Positions 1 through 12,200 of a stretch of 64,000 nt of DNA are shown here, in pieces. The translations under genes and the position numbers were made by a program. Location of the stretch: contig BQMF02000475.1 of NCBI GenBank assembly GCA_027922465.2, forward strand, positions 186,001 to 250,000, given 5' to 3'. Position 1 is the first letter of the stretch; each line of letters begins with the position of its first letter. The notes beneath the pieces are model-generated. The model ran no database searches and had not been told where the DNA came from. It worked only from the letters and a program-made list of their open reading frames with translations. The stretch is from Turritopsis dohrnii (Eukaryota; Cnidaria; Hydrozoa; Anthoathecata; Oceaniidae).

Positions 1-1700
1 ATTTAAGGTAGCGAGATCAGATTCTGGAAGACTTAGAGTCCGATGAAGGCGATTTTTTGATGTTGATCGACTAGGACAGTTCTCAGCAAGTGCAACTTTT
101 TCTCTTGTACAGCATCTCGGAGTAGAGTGGCCCAAATTGTTTTCTGGGAATGACACTCTACTTTGGTTGAGAGAAGAAAATCCTGATCTAGTCCCGGAGG
201 AATGAACAGATTCAAAATCACTAAGCCATACTGTATTGTATATATCCATAGATTGAAAGCCTTTCGCTCGAGCCCTTCTCGCAATTTTTGCCCTGGCTAG
301 AATGAAATTTAGGAACAAGAGTTGTTAGTGATTTATTAGTTTGCGTAGAAGTTTCTGATCTGCAGTAATTGTTATCTTTTGAAATGTTTGCACGATCTGC
401 TCCTTATCTCATTTTAGCCAGGGTGTATGAAAGTCGGTGAAAGAACGACTAGCGCTATTACTGAAACATATATATTCAAGTGGTTAAGTGAGGTTACATG
501 TGGTTAGTTCTGATACATTTAAAGGTTTAAGTTAAAGAAGTTTATGGTGTTAAAGGATGATGAATCAGCATTTTCTCGTCGCCTGTAAGGGAAAAAAACT
601 GGCATTATATTTTTTTTATTTTTCCTCATCGTGTTGTTTCGGTCAGTGAAATTTGTTCAGTAGTCACGTGTCAAGAGCAGTCGTGCAAACATTTCCAAAG
701 TGATAAACTGTAGTGGCTGACTAGACGTGTGTGGTGTAATGTCATGGAGTGACTAACTAGACGTGAGTGGTATGGATTAAAAACCGTCATGTGATAGCAC
801 ACTGGTCACGAATAGAACAAAGATGTTTAAAGATTAGTGATTCGAAACTTTAAGATTTAAACAACTTTTAGATTGTGTGGACTTTAAAACTGTAGCTTTC
901 ACTTTCAATTTTAAAAATGAAATTTTAGAGTGTATGAAGACTATATACTTACCAGAATCGGAGTCACTTTCAAAAACAGAAGTTGGATATCTGAAAATAT
1001 TAAAAGGATTCAATAACATTTGCAACACAAAATCCTTCAAGAAATATTCAAGCAAATAATCTTACAATTCTTCCTTGTTTTGATCTATTTTCTTTAAAGC
1101 GGATCCTCGAGGGCGTGCAACTAAAAATAAAATATTAGGTTAACCTATGGCATGATAAAAACAACAAAAATCTGCAGTAATTTTAAGAATTACCTTTTTG
1201 TGCCGATTTGGCACTATGTACACCATGGTTTGATCTTAAGCCTTTCGCAATTTTTGATACTGGAAAATATAAGGATTAATTTGCAAGATAATTTCATGAT
1301 TATAAATTTCACCAAATAGCAGCAGATTTTATTTATTTGCCAAAACAAAATTTACAAAAAAAAACATCCAACTTCATTTGTTATACAAATATCAAATGTA
1401 CTGAATAAACTCTTATATTTCAAAACATCTGCAAGACATTTTGTTGCTTGGAAACCAGTGCAGGCTTTACTTACTGGACATATTTTCATTCTCATCCTTG
1501 TATCTTCTGATGGAACCTCGTAATGAATTTGACCGTCGAACTGTCATGCAGCTAGGCCTTTTCAGTTCTCTATATGGGGTAATTCGATAACCTAAAGAAA
1601 ATAGATAAATGAAAATAATATTGTTATAAGTTATGAAAGCAAAGAACAGAACAGAGAAGCACTGAAGACTTCATTAGAAGTGATTAGAAATGATGATCTT
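1..1700. other. AT-rich non-coding stretch at left edge
   Basis: No convincing gene is visible here. Short open frames on both strands have no family resemblance. A short acidic frame at about 12-74 (+), preceded by AG and ending in TAG, could be the last exon of a gene lying off the left edge, but it is only about 20 codons. Around 710-775 a short motif (gact..ctagacgtg.gtggt) occurs twice. The segment 1455-1592 on the minus strand may be an alternative last exon of the doublecortin gene and is listed separately. Confidence 0.4.
1458..1591 (-). CDS. Possible alternative 3' exon of doublecortin gene
   Basis: On the minus strand a good acceptor (ttctttag) at about 1592 opens a frame of about 41 codons that ends in TAA. 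It is rich in Arg, Ser and Lys and includes the motif RRSNSLRGSIRR. This echoes RSSSLRTYSANR near the N-terminus of the doublecortin protein encoded upstream. A cryptic GT donor inside the previous exon (GATGGAA|GTATTG, about 12 bases before its TAA) joins to this acceptor in frame. That would replace the short C-terminus with a basic tail. I infer a splice isoform; nothing in the sequence proves that it is used. Confidence 0.4.
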
Positions 1701-3912
1701 TTATATCAACTTGTCAATACTTCCATCAAACACATTTGCACATGAAACAAATGCAATCTGATGAATTGTCTTACTGTTAGGATCCAGCTCAATCCCATCA
1801 TCCGGAAATTTTTCGTTGGTTGACAATGCGATGAACACTGTATCATCTTCAAATAGATCACGCAATGTTTTAATCTAAAAGAAATTAGCTGAAACCTCAA
1901 CAAACAATCTTAAAATAGGACATAATGAAACCACAAAACACCGCAATTATAGAATAACTTCAAACAGAAAGCTTATACCAAAGCAGATCTAGCACAGAAG
2001 AATATTGATGAAAACCAATATTTAAATTAGCTCAACCCAAGATTTACATATGTACATGATAACATTATTTGGATTACATAATTCTTTGCTACATTTATCA
2101 AACATAAATAGTTTGATTATGAAAAATTTCATAGAAATTACATTGAGTTTTATATAAAAATATATTTGTCAACTTTGCTTTTCAAGTTATGCATCGCATG
2201 AATATCTTTGATCATCTGAAGTAACAAAAACATACAATACTTTTTTATATATAAGAACAGGAAATAAAAACAACATGAAACTTCAGTGGCATAACTGAGT
2301 TAAACTGTGTTTTTCACATATTTGGGCTTAGAACATAAAATCATAAAGCAATAGCATGCTTCTTCATACCATAACAAATAATGCAAACAAAGCTGTTTTT
2401 ATGAAATTTTGTTGATAAGAAATATTAATGATTTAAATGAATTTAAGAAAAACAGGCAAGCTAAATCCAAGCTTATTACTTAAAATACGAACAACTTAGC
2501 ATTTTTTTCACAGTTTTCTAAAGTATATATTTTGTTTGTAGCTGTAATATCACCCACAGTAAATATATGAAATATATCAATGAAGCCTGTTTTACATAGT
2601 TATGTATGTATGCAACAATAAACATTGTTCTTTTAGTCTGGCTTGAACAAAGACAAAAATAAGAAAAAGCGAGGCAGGAATCTGAAACTGTGAAACTCAC
2701 AACAAATCAAGTGGAATTCAGGCTAAAAAGCTTCAAGAACAACTGGCATGAGGGCATATTATACTGGATGTTATAAAAAAAAATTGAATTTTATAATGAG
2801 TGTTTACTGGTCAATGCTATAATTCAAATAATATTTTGGTTTACACATTAAATCAAAATACTTTCACAGAGGGGGACATTCTGAGTCTTGTTGTTAAAAG
2901 AATTTATTTTGAAGCCTTATATTGAGCATGAATCAAACATTAGAATATTCAATGGAGCAGAACAACCACATGTTGATTTGCAATAAATAAGTGAAAAATA
3001 ATTATAAACAAAGTTTTAAGATAAAGTATGATAGAGATGCAATAATTTTTGTGAATAAATTGAAAAAATGAATATATAATAAGATCAAAAATCTTGAAGA
3101 AAAATTGACATAGATATAATTAAAAAAATGAAACTTAAATCAATCAATTTCCTTGAATTAATCTATACAATGTCAAGTGAACATTTGGATAATCATTATT
3201 TTATTATCTTTTAAAATAAGCAGACAACATAACAAAATAAAATAGTATTATGCCTTACCGATCGACCATCAACAGTGTATAATTTATCAACTTTCCCAAG
3301 TGATCCTTTGGCAGACAACTGGTCAAGTACTTGATCAAGAGATATTGCAGTTTTAGTATTCAATAATAATGTCACTTTTTTCTGTGGAGGCTTTCCATTT
3401 CTTATTACAGTCACAAGTTTAGGTTTTATGAAATCACGCGAGGTATCCAAGCGAAAATTTCCATTTATATTTTCTAGATGCCCATTAAATTTATTAGAAT
3501 TATGTTGTTTCGATTTTGCTATAATAGACCAGCTATGTAAATGTTTCCCATATCCACCTTCTATTTGCCGGAAAGTATTGCTAGAAGAGCATACATACGG
3601 GATGCCATATTGTAATTGCGAAATGTCTGTAATCATACTATTATCGTCAGCATTGAAAATATAACGAACAGCACCAGTTGATAGGTTTAACTTTTCGGAC
3701 AGTTCCGCAAGCAGTGAATCAAATTCTTTATACCTTTCTGTGGAAACTGCGAGTTTCAAACCAGCAAAATAGCGGTCACCATTGCGATAAAAACGGATTT
3801 GCTTTGCACTTAAACTTTGATTTCTTCTTACCAGCGAAGTACGGTTTGCACTGTAGGTTCGTAATGAACTTGACCTTCCCAATGAAACTGGACTGATACC
3901 ACCACTATCCAT
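1701..3912 (-). CDS. Tandem doublecortin-domain protein (microtubule binding)
   Basis: Two coding exons: 3259-3912 and 1701-1874, joined phase 0 (CGATCG|GTAAGG donor, TTTTAG acceptor). The product is about 275 aa. After a basic Ser/Arg-rich N-terminus (residues 1-37), the first DCX domain starts at IRFYRNGDRYFAGLKLAV and runs through EFDSLLAELSEKL to about residue 115. The second starts at LVTVIRNGKPPQKKVTLLL. It is completed by exon 2, where YTVDGRS-IKTLRDLFEDD-TVFIAL matches the family's conserved end. DCX domains bind between tubulin protofilaments and stabilise microtubules; two-domain proteins act in neurons, cilia and cell division. The start ATG at 3912 follows a possible acceptor (ttcacag), so a 5' UTR exon may exist upstream. 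The intron of 1,384 bp shows no coding signal. The family is certain; which paralogue (DCX, DCDC2 or similar) is not. Confidence 0.92.
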
Positions 3913-4948
3913 GTTTAGTTATTCTGTGAAACCAAATGTTACACAGATGTGGATATTCTATATGATGATGTGACACAGTTACATGATAAATGTTATATCT
4001 ATAGCTATATTACTATATGAAATTAATTAAAAGTCAGGTAGATACATAACAACCATATTTCGTAACAGAAATCATTCCCGATATAAAATGTTAAGAAATC
4101 TTCTAAGAGAAAAGAACCAGTCGAAAAATTCCAGCAAATCAATTGTAAAAAAAATCAAAACAAAAAGAGCAATTAACAGCTGTATAGATATTATTGTTCT
4201 CAAAAACACAGCGGCGATCAATACAAAACACTGAGAAATTAACAAAGTTGTTCTTTCAACCAGATCAAATCATTAACTGTGTTCAACATACAGGCAATCG
4301 GCATTCAAACGTGAAAATTTACCCATTTTCTGTATTGTTCTATTACTGTCCGCCTCAATGCCACCATTTTCTTGACGGAATAAATTCAAGGCATGCGCAG
4401 AGGTAATTGTAATTTCACAACAGTATGACGACAACACATTATGACGTACATTAACTTCTTTCTCGTTTCACAACATTTCGAATTCCTTCATTCCAGCGTG
4501 TCGCGTCATTATGAAATTATAGTTTTGTGCGCTTAGGGCTGAGGTCTTCATTATTTACAGTCTCCCAACAAAAACAAATACATGAATAATAATAGAGCCA
4601 TTTGAATCTCACACAAAATGAAAAATGTACAAGGGTAACCTCAGCTCCCTTCTTCTTCTTTACATAGATTATCATTGCCTACTTACTCAAGATGCAACCT
4701 CGAACCCAGGGTCTCTTGCCTTTTAAGGCTGGGTTCGAGGTTGACTCAAGATGGCCACCCTGTTTCCCAATGCAAAATTTCAAGACATGTCATTTAATCG
4801 CCTAGTCTTCCTCCTCAATTCGGAACCTTTTGGACAGGGTAGTTTCTTACTTTATCGGACAAAACACAGCTCGAACGAAATTATTAGTTGCTCAAAATGT
4901 TAGGGCGTGATTACATGAGACGGGTTGACGCGGGTTGGGTTGTAAAGT
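3913..4948. other. Intergenic region upstream of doublecortin gene
   Basis: No gene is seen. It presumably contains the promoter of the minus-strand doublecortin gene. It includes a hairpin-forming inverted repeat at 4692-4745 (listed separately). Confidence 0.5.
4692..4745. repeat. Short inverted repeat (hairpin)
   Basis: AACCTCGAACCCAG and its reverse complement CTGGGTTCGAGGTT are separated by about 20 bases. The perfect 14-bp arms would form a strong stem-loop. It is probably a MITE remnant or a foldback; no function can be read. Confidence 0.6.
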
Positions 4949-5265
4949 TTATTTATTTATTTATTTACGAATGTTTACCCAGGATAGCCTCTTCAGTTCC
5001 TTAAGGTACTGTTATCAATGAGGCTCCTGCGAAGGAGGTCCTAGAGTATTTAAAGCCCCCATTTGGGCTACGGAGGCTGTAATGACAGGAACCGCTCTAC
5101 TAGACAACCACCTTAGACATCATTCCTACTCTCTTGCTGAGTACTAAGCAGAGAGGATTGATTCACACTGTTATAGTCGCTGGCATGACTCGGTCGGGGA
5201 TGATTGAACCCGCGCCTTCCGAACAGGAAGCGAGCACTCTACCACAAGGCTACCAGTCGGTAGCA
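4949..5265 (-). mobile_element. tRNA-derived SINE
   Basis: Read on the minus strand, the head carries an A-box-like TAGCCTTGTGG and a B-box-like GGTTCAATC about 40 bases later, the internal RNA polymerase III promoter of a tRNA-like head. A body of about 230 bp follows, ending in an (AAAT)n tail seen on the plus strand as TTTATTTATTTATTTA at 4949-4968. Length, promoter and tail fit a tRNA-derived SINE. It encodes no protein and would depend on a LINE for movement. Target duplications were not clear by eye. Confidence 0.75.
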
Positions 5266-6243
5266 GAGTTACAGCAAGTCCATCTTTCTTAGGAAAGTCC
5301 ATTTAAACGTTGCAGATGTTTTGAAGCTTTAGCTCGGCTCTTTTTTTTCTTCATGTGAACACGGTTACGTGATGAGTCAGCTCAGCTTTCAACCTAACCA
5401 CTTCATATCATCAGGTCAGTCACAAAAATTGGTCACTATGACTTAATGTTTTTGTCAGGCTAATTAATTAGTCAATTTTTAATTAGGGATTCATTACTTA
5501 GGGGCCTTTTTCGAAGGAAAAACTCCAAAAATGTCAATATTTCTTTGTTCGATCACAATAATGGCCATATCATTCCTACTCAATTAGAAATCTATCGTCT
5601 TCTTACGTTGCATTTATCAAAAGTGCTTTTGTGTTGCTCCTTGGAATCACAACCTCGTTATCGGTTTCCAATTCAAGCGTTTTAATCACTTTGTTCGACT
5701 GTTGTTTGCTTTGAATGTTTTTTGTTTGGTCATTCAGCAACCATCTAATATACTACTGCAAATTTTTTGAATATCTTCCCCCTCCTCAACCACACTCCTC
5801 ACTTCCATTTTTCTTTAGGACCAACATGTGAAAATGACCCACAAGTGCCACACCTTTTTTTGTGGAATAATCGATCGATCCCATCGGTAAGGCGTCCTGT
5901 TTGCTCAATTGCAATCAACAACTACTTATACTTGGGAGATTTTTGTCGATGATAGTATGCATAATCACATTTGTTTTTCCGAGATGTTCATGAGATGATA
6001 GTATGCATAATCACATTTGTTTTTCCGAGATGTTCATAAAACCACAACCTATCCCCCTCCTCATCACATCATCAAACAGATCTGAACATAACATCTGGTT
6101 AAGGGAGAAACGGAGAGTAAGAAAATAAAATAAAAGAATTGAAAGACATCTATCTCGTAAAATTTTTCGTTACATCCACCATGTCTTGTAAGTTTAGTCA
6201 TTTCTAACAAGTCCATAAAGCATCTATTGTCCAGCATGCAGCA
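5266..6243. other. Intergenic DNA downstream of NUP188
   Basis: No gene is seen. It holds the 3' flank of the minus-strand NUP188 gene and a 46-bp tandem duplication at 5948-6039. Confidence 0.5.
5948..6039. repeat. 46-bp tandem duplication
   Basis: A unit beginning gatgatagtatgcataatca occurs twice head to tail, with starts at 5948 and 5994. The copies are nearly identical, so the duplication is recent. It lies in non-coding DNA just downstream of NUP188. Confidence 0.8.
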
Positions 6244-9200
6244 TCAACGGAGTAAATTTTTTGTGTATATATCAATCAACTTGAAAAATGAATTTTCTTC
6301 TTCTTCCAAGAAAGACGTAGACAATTTACTGGGTGACCTTTTTATACTGGGAGGAATGAGACCAGGTTTATCGTATTGAATGGGTGATGGTGGGATGCCA
6401 CGTCGCGTTCGCAAGCGATGGACAGCGTGCAGAAAGTTACTCTGAAAATTGAAAATGTTATCAAGAGGAGAGATGGAAAATGTTATCAAGAGGAGAGTGG
6501 AGGAGAGATCGGTGGAGTGCAAAAACGCAAGGAAGGGATATATCATGGAAATACAAAAACAAGTATTACCAATTCAGTACCCAATTCCCTCTTAAGAAAC
6601 TGTTTTCCTCTCTCGTCAATATTAGGATGGCGAAGATAACAGGATGCTTGAGATAATAGAACGACTAAAGCATTGTCGATAATGCACCACAACAACGCTC
6701 TAAAGAGATTATTTATACATCAGAATCATCTGTTTTCAACTAATCAGCAGTGGGAATATCATGTTATAACGAAAGATGACACAATAACTGTAACCGATAA
6801 GGAACCTAAGACGACGTTCTGTTACTAGACTTGAAAAACAAAATGAAGTATCAGTACCTCTTCTTTTCGGTATCCGGTAAGTTAACTGAGGAAAAATCTT
6901 TATCAGGAGTTGTTCGATCTGAATCACTGAGACTCATCTAGAAGGTTCACAAAAATGTCAATCACTGAGACACATTTTGAACAGGTATATGTGAATTAGA
7001 TTAGATTATATAGGACTCAACTTTGAGAATCTCAGTTCACCATGGTAACTGTGTAACTGAGACACCATTTATAGCAACTAGAACAAGCGGGCGTACCTTG
7101 TGCACGAGCTTCAAACTGATATTTAAACAGGAGACAAGAGTCCCGAATGAAGGAGAAGAATTATTTTCAAGCGATGGCGATTTAAAATCAAGATCCACCA
7201 ATGGCAAGAAACTGTCGATATCCATTCCCTGAAATAAAGCATAAGAGAATTGGATTTGTAGTTATCGGCGGCGAGCAACATCAGTTTCTAATATCCTTTG
7301 AAGAATAGGTTCCATTGAAGAATAGACTCATCACCTCGTCTAGGATGGATTCGATTACATTTGGTGTCAATCTACGTAGAGCACCAACCAAATAACATGT
7401 GATATTAATCAATCTACAGAGAAAAGTGTCAAGTGGTTGTCGCCATCATGAGCATGTCAGATAGAAATACGTCATAAACCAGTGATGACGTCATAAACTA
7501 GTCATGATAAATCATCATTTAGGTTGACTACATATAAATATCGAAAATATCGAAAACCTGTTTTGTACAAGTTCGGCATCAGGAGACAATCCATCCACTG
7601 CATCGTTGGTGACAGCAGATTTTGTACTATCACTTCGAAACGAGGTTGGACTTGCTGTCTTCGTACGGTTTAACAATGGTTCGATATTATCCACAGTCTT
7701 GCACTAGAACGAGTGACAGCAATTTAGTTTTCAAGAAGATAACTAATGAAGGTTTTGCTTGTTGCACTCACCTCCAGAAGATGGTTGAGAAGTTTTTGTC
7801 TGCCAAGTAAAGCAACGCTCAAACGAACCATGTGCGTCATTCCAAACTAAAAACATTGTCATGACAACAAATACACCCATGATGAAACAAAAAAACTTTC
7901 AGTTTCGTGCTTCTACTTACACGAAGATGGTGGAAAACATCTGGTAAAGCAAAAGAGATATCATTTGAATATTGTGCAATCTCATAACAGAATATGGCAG
8001 CTTGTTCTGCAGAAAAGAGACGATCTTCAACCACTTGCTGCATGATGTTCATGCTCTAATGAATGAAAAATAGTCAGATGATTGAATGACACACTGAAAT
8101 AAAACATATACATACAAAACATTTTACCTGCAAAATTGTTTCTTTGTGGGTTCCAATAAAGTTAATTGTTGAGTGTAAGAAGATGTGCCTTAAAACTTTT
8201 AAGAGGCGAGACGAGATTCCAATCACCAACGCCCAAAGTTTCACCAGTTTGTCTTGGCTTTGATCCACCTTAAAACCACATGAAAACATGAATCACAACG
8301 TCACACACATTCATCCGATCGGTTCAGTCGGTTACTTACTTTTGCGACGCTTTTCACGCTCAGACATAAAAATTTGGCAATCCCACAATTACATAAGTGC
8401 TCAGCTAACTAAACAGAAAATGTCACAAAATGTCGAGTCAGCAACTACACTTAATCTGCACAATTTATTTATTTATTTACCTGTTGTTTTTGTGAGCAAG
8501 TCATGATGAAAGTGAGAATTAACTCAGTTTCTTCAAAGTTGATATTTTCCTGAAAATGCAAGTCATGCATAAAATGAGCTAAAAGGATTCACTATTTAAG
8601 TTTTTCTGTCTGACTACAATGAGCTGGTGAGTAGTGATTAACTCACCTTAAAAGACATATCTAATCTGTTTATCAAATTGTACATGGTGCCATGTTCTTT
8701 AAAAATCACATTTAGTGGCTGCACGTGATTCGCTGGTGAACTGTGTGTGATTTCGTTCAGCAAACCGACAACTACTAGAAATTCCTAAAACAACAACAAA
8801 CAGTTGAACTCGATTATTGATCGACTGTAAAATACTTTCACATCTTGCATGAGCAAAATATCTGTGCTACTTGACATCATCTACAAACCATTGATTTTTG
8901 CTGATGTCTAATTTCGTTGCCGTAAAATTGCAACCACTTGCAAATATTTTCAGCCAGTGACAGATACTCAACGCCATCTTTCTCACAAACGTCTACAAAA
9001 CAAAACATGTTGTTGTGAGTCACTCATTCATTACATGTTGAAAATATTTGAAACCATCCATACCATCTTTGCGATCTCTTAGAACGTTAGTAGCTGCAGA
9101 GTAAAGAAGGGTTTGCACAACCTCGTATGTATGCACGTCTGACGTCATCAGTTCGTGAAGGATAACATTCAAATCATGCAAGATCTTGCCCGGTTCGGTT

Positions 9201-12200
9201 AAGAACCTACAAACCATTAAAACATTTACTAGCTAGACAGGAGAGTTTATTGTGGTGGAAAGAACGTCACCTACATGCTTCTTCTACACGTGAGTGTCAA
9301 ACACAGTTCAGCTAACTCTGATGTCATTGAACAAGCGCCATCATACTTAATCCAGCTCTTCATGGCAGTGATTACGTCACAGAATATCTGATTGATGACA
9401 GACTGTTCTTCCAGACCGCATACACACGGCTAGAAGTATACAAAGCTTGTTGATTATGTGTTTGTTCAGGTTGAGAAGAGGTTTACAATCTACTTACTTC
9501 CACCTTAATCATTACTGTTACATAAATCTTCCAGGCTTTCACTAGGGCGTGCTGGGACACCATAAAAGCTTTGTCATCATCTATTCGTGTGATCAGCTAC
9601 AAAAAAAACATATCGTGTCATTCGTAAATTTCATCGTGTCATTCGTGAATTTTAAATTTTCAAGATGTCTATAACACATACCTTGCCAATTTTTTCATAA
9701 CATTTACAATCGGAGATACCTTTTAGATTTTTACGAAGTTCGTCATCAAATTCGTCACTGGAAGAATATTGTAAGACAACTTTCAGTTGCTAAGCAACTA
9801 AGGAGTTAAGCAGGTATAGAGTACTGACTGCAAACCTTTTAACGTAATACGTTTCGAATGAGATGATGTTTAAAATGTGAGTGATAATTTCCAGAAGAGT
9901 TTTCTTTGCCTGGACGAAATCAAACAATTGACACAGTTTAAGAAAGAACCCGATAATCCGAATAATACTTAACCTGGTTACCTGGCAGTTATGAAGCTCA
10001 AGTAGAGGACTGGTGACGATTTTCCAAAACGATTTACTGAAATAAAATCAGATTTGGGTAAACTTAAAATTTTTTTTGCACAGACGCAGAGTTACGTGGA
10101 AAGCTTTTCCTCACTTTTTCTTAATGAGTGTCATGGCAACATCATATCGATTTACCCACAATGCAGCGATAAATTCTAAACTAGCCGATGATAACACATC
10201 GAATTGTTGCTTACAGTCTATATATTCCATGATTGGCAAAATGCAACTGAATTTGCCAAACGTTAAAGTTTTCTCTTTACCAACTGATGTGATATGGCAA
10301 AACGACTCGATTATTCCCGGTTGCGTTTCCACACAAGTAGTCAGAAATTCAATGATTGCCACTTTCAAGCGAACGGCTTCGACACGTCCATTAAGCCGGT
10401 TGACGAAAGCGTTTCTCACACCAATTAAACTATCACCAAAACTGGCAGTTAAAACAAGAGGAAACCGTGCAGCTAACGCACTTAACACCATTGTCGCAAG
10501 AATAGGAAGTTTGGGGTCGAGTCTATGATAGATGTATTTTGCAATCACAGAAAATAAAGTGACTTTGGTGAATTTTTGAATGAAGTCTAGTTCAGAAGTC
10601 TGCATCACATGTTGCTGTCTTAACACATCTTCTAAAGGTGAGACGTCCACGTTCTAAAAGAAAAAAACAACACACATCCTAACCATCTATAATAAATGTA
10701 TAAAAAAGCTTTGCTTGTGATTTTTGCGTAGACTTACTTTGGAGTTGTTACGTAGAAGTAAATTGAGAACAGCAAAGGATAATTTGATGAGTTGCACAAC
10801 ATCCGTCGTATATCTGAACGAAAAACAACACTCACAACAAAAATAACACTCACAAATGTTTGGCTTGGCTACCTTGGAAATCTTTAAGCAAACCTGATTT
10901 TCGTGGTGGTGACGTCATCAATATTATCAACTCCGACACTAATGATGCTCAACAGAGCAGCTTCTCCACCATTTTGAAAAAGCAGACCTTCTTGAATGAG
11001 ACTTCTAAGTGACGGTAGGTTTCTAGATAACAATTTCGTAATGAACGACCAACTCGGTTTATACTTTCTTTTAAAAAGAAACTCAAATATGTGATTACCT
11101 GGTCGAATCACGTGGTATGATATTTTCAAAATTTGCTGACATCAACAGATGACAGATTTCAAAACAAAGCAAACCAATTTTTTGTTTCTGCGCATGCGCA
11201 TTCGAATACCTCCATCTTCCAAAATTCGATAAAATTTCTTTTAGAATAAACACCACATTGACGGAGACCTCTTTGTACATACTTTCCAGCTGGTCTCCAT
11301 GCAGCGGATTCTCTTCCAGTGCCGATAAGCCATGCAAGAACTGCAACACGAAGCTTACATATTCTTTCGTTAAAATAAAATCAGCAGATGGAATTTCAAC
11401 CTGATGTAACAGAACACCATATAAGCCAGCCTCGAACTGGAATCCACTGCTGGAGCCAACCAGTTGTTTTGGATGCGGTAGAAATTTAGTAGCTACAAGC
11501 TGTGGCCAGGTCTAAAAACATTGAAGTAACGACAGTGAAAGTTCTCATCAAGTCATCAAATAATTTACGTTCAATAGTTCACATTGACATTATGCCAGTG
11601 GATTGGCTCTCTCTCCTACCTGCAGCGGTAAAAGATGGACAACAAGTTGCAGACATTTCATGCTGGCCGACAAAACTCCCAACGGAGGAGATTGCATCAT
11701 GGAAACTCTGAAAAACAGAAACGCTGTCGATTTACACAACGTTTCTTAATTAAACACGTGATCATCTCAAAAACAGATTACTTCTACTGTATTCCTGATT
11801 TGGTGAGATTACACCAGACAAACAAAATAAAAACTCCTAACTTCTAAATTCCTTGCAAACATCAAAACAAATATGAGTGATTAATATGAAGAGACACTTG
11901 TGACAGCATTTTTGCTACTTTTACCTCCTAATCAATCGAAATAAAACCGAAATGATCGGCTCCAAATCTTCAATTTTTGTTGGATCATGCTTAATGATAC
12001 CAGAGACCAACTGAATTATAGATATCGCAATTGCTGTGCCGTTTTCACCAGCATCACTACAGCTCGTCATTGGATTGTCTGCTATGTTATTGAGTTGTAA
12101 CATCAAATATAACCAGCCAGAGTAGTTAAACGACCATCGAATAACTCTGGTTTCTGAAAACATCATTGAATAGAATATTATTACTGTGTTTTGTTTTTCA

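Noticed and set aside
12..74. Acidic frame ending in TAG, possible last exon of an upstream gene
   Set aside because: Only about 20 codons at the window edge and no recognisable domain; cannot be supported alone.
5175..5265. tRNA-like A and B boxes, possible tRNA gene
   Set aside because: No full cloverleaf or acceptor-stem pairing was seen, and the head is followed by a body and AAAT tail, so it is a SINE.
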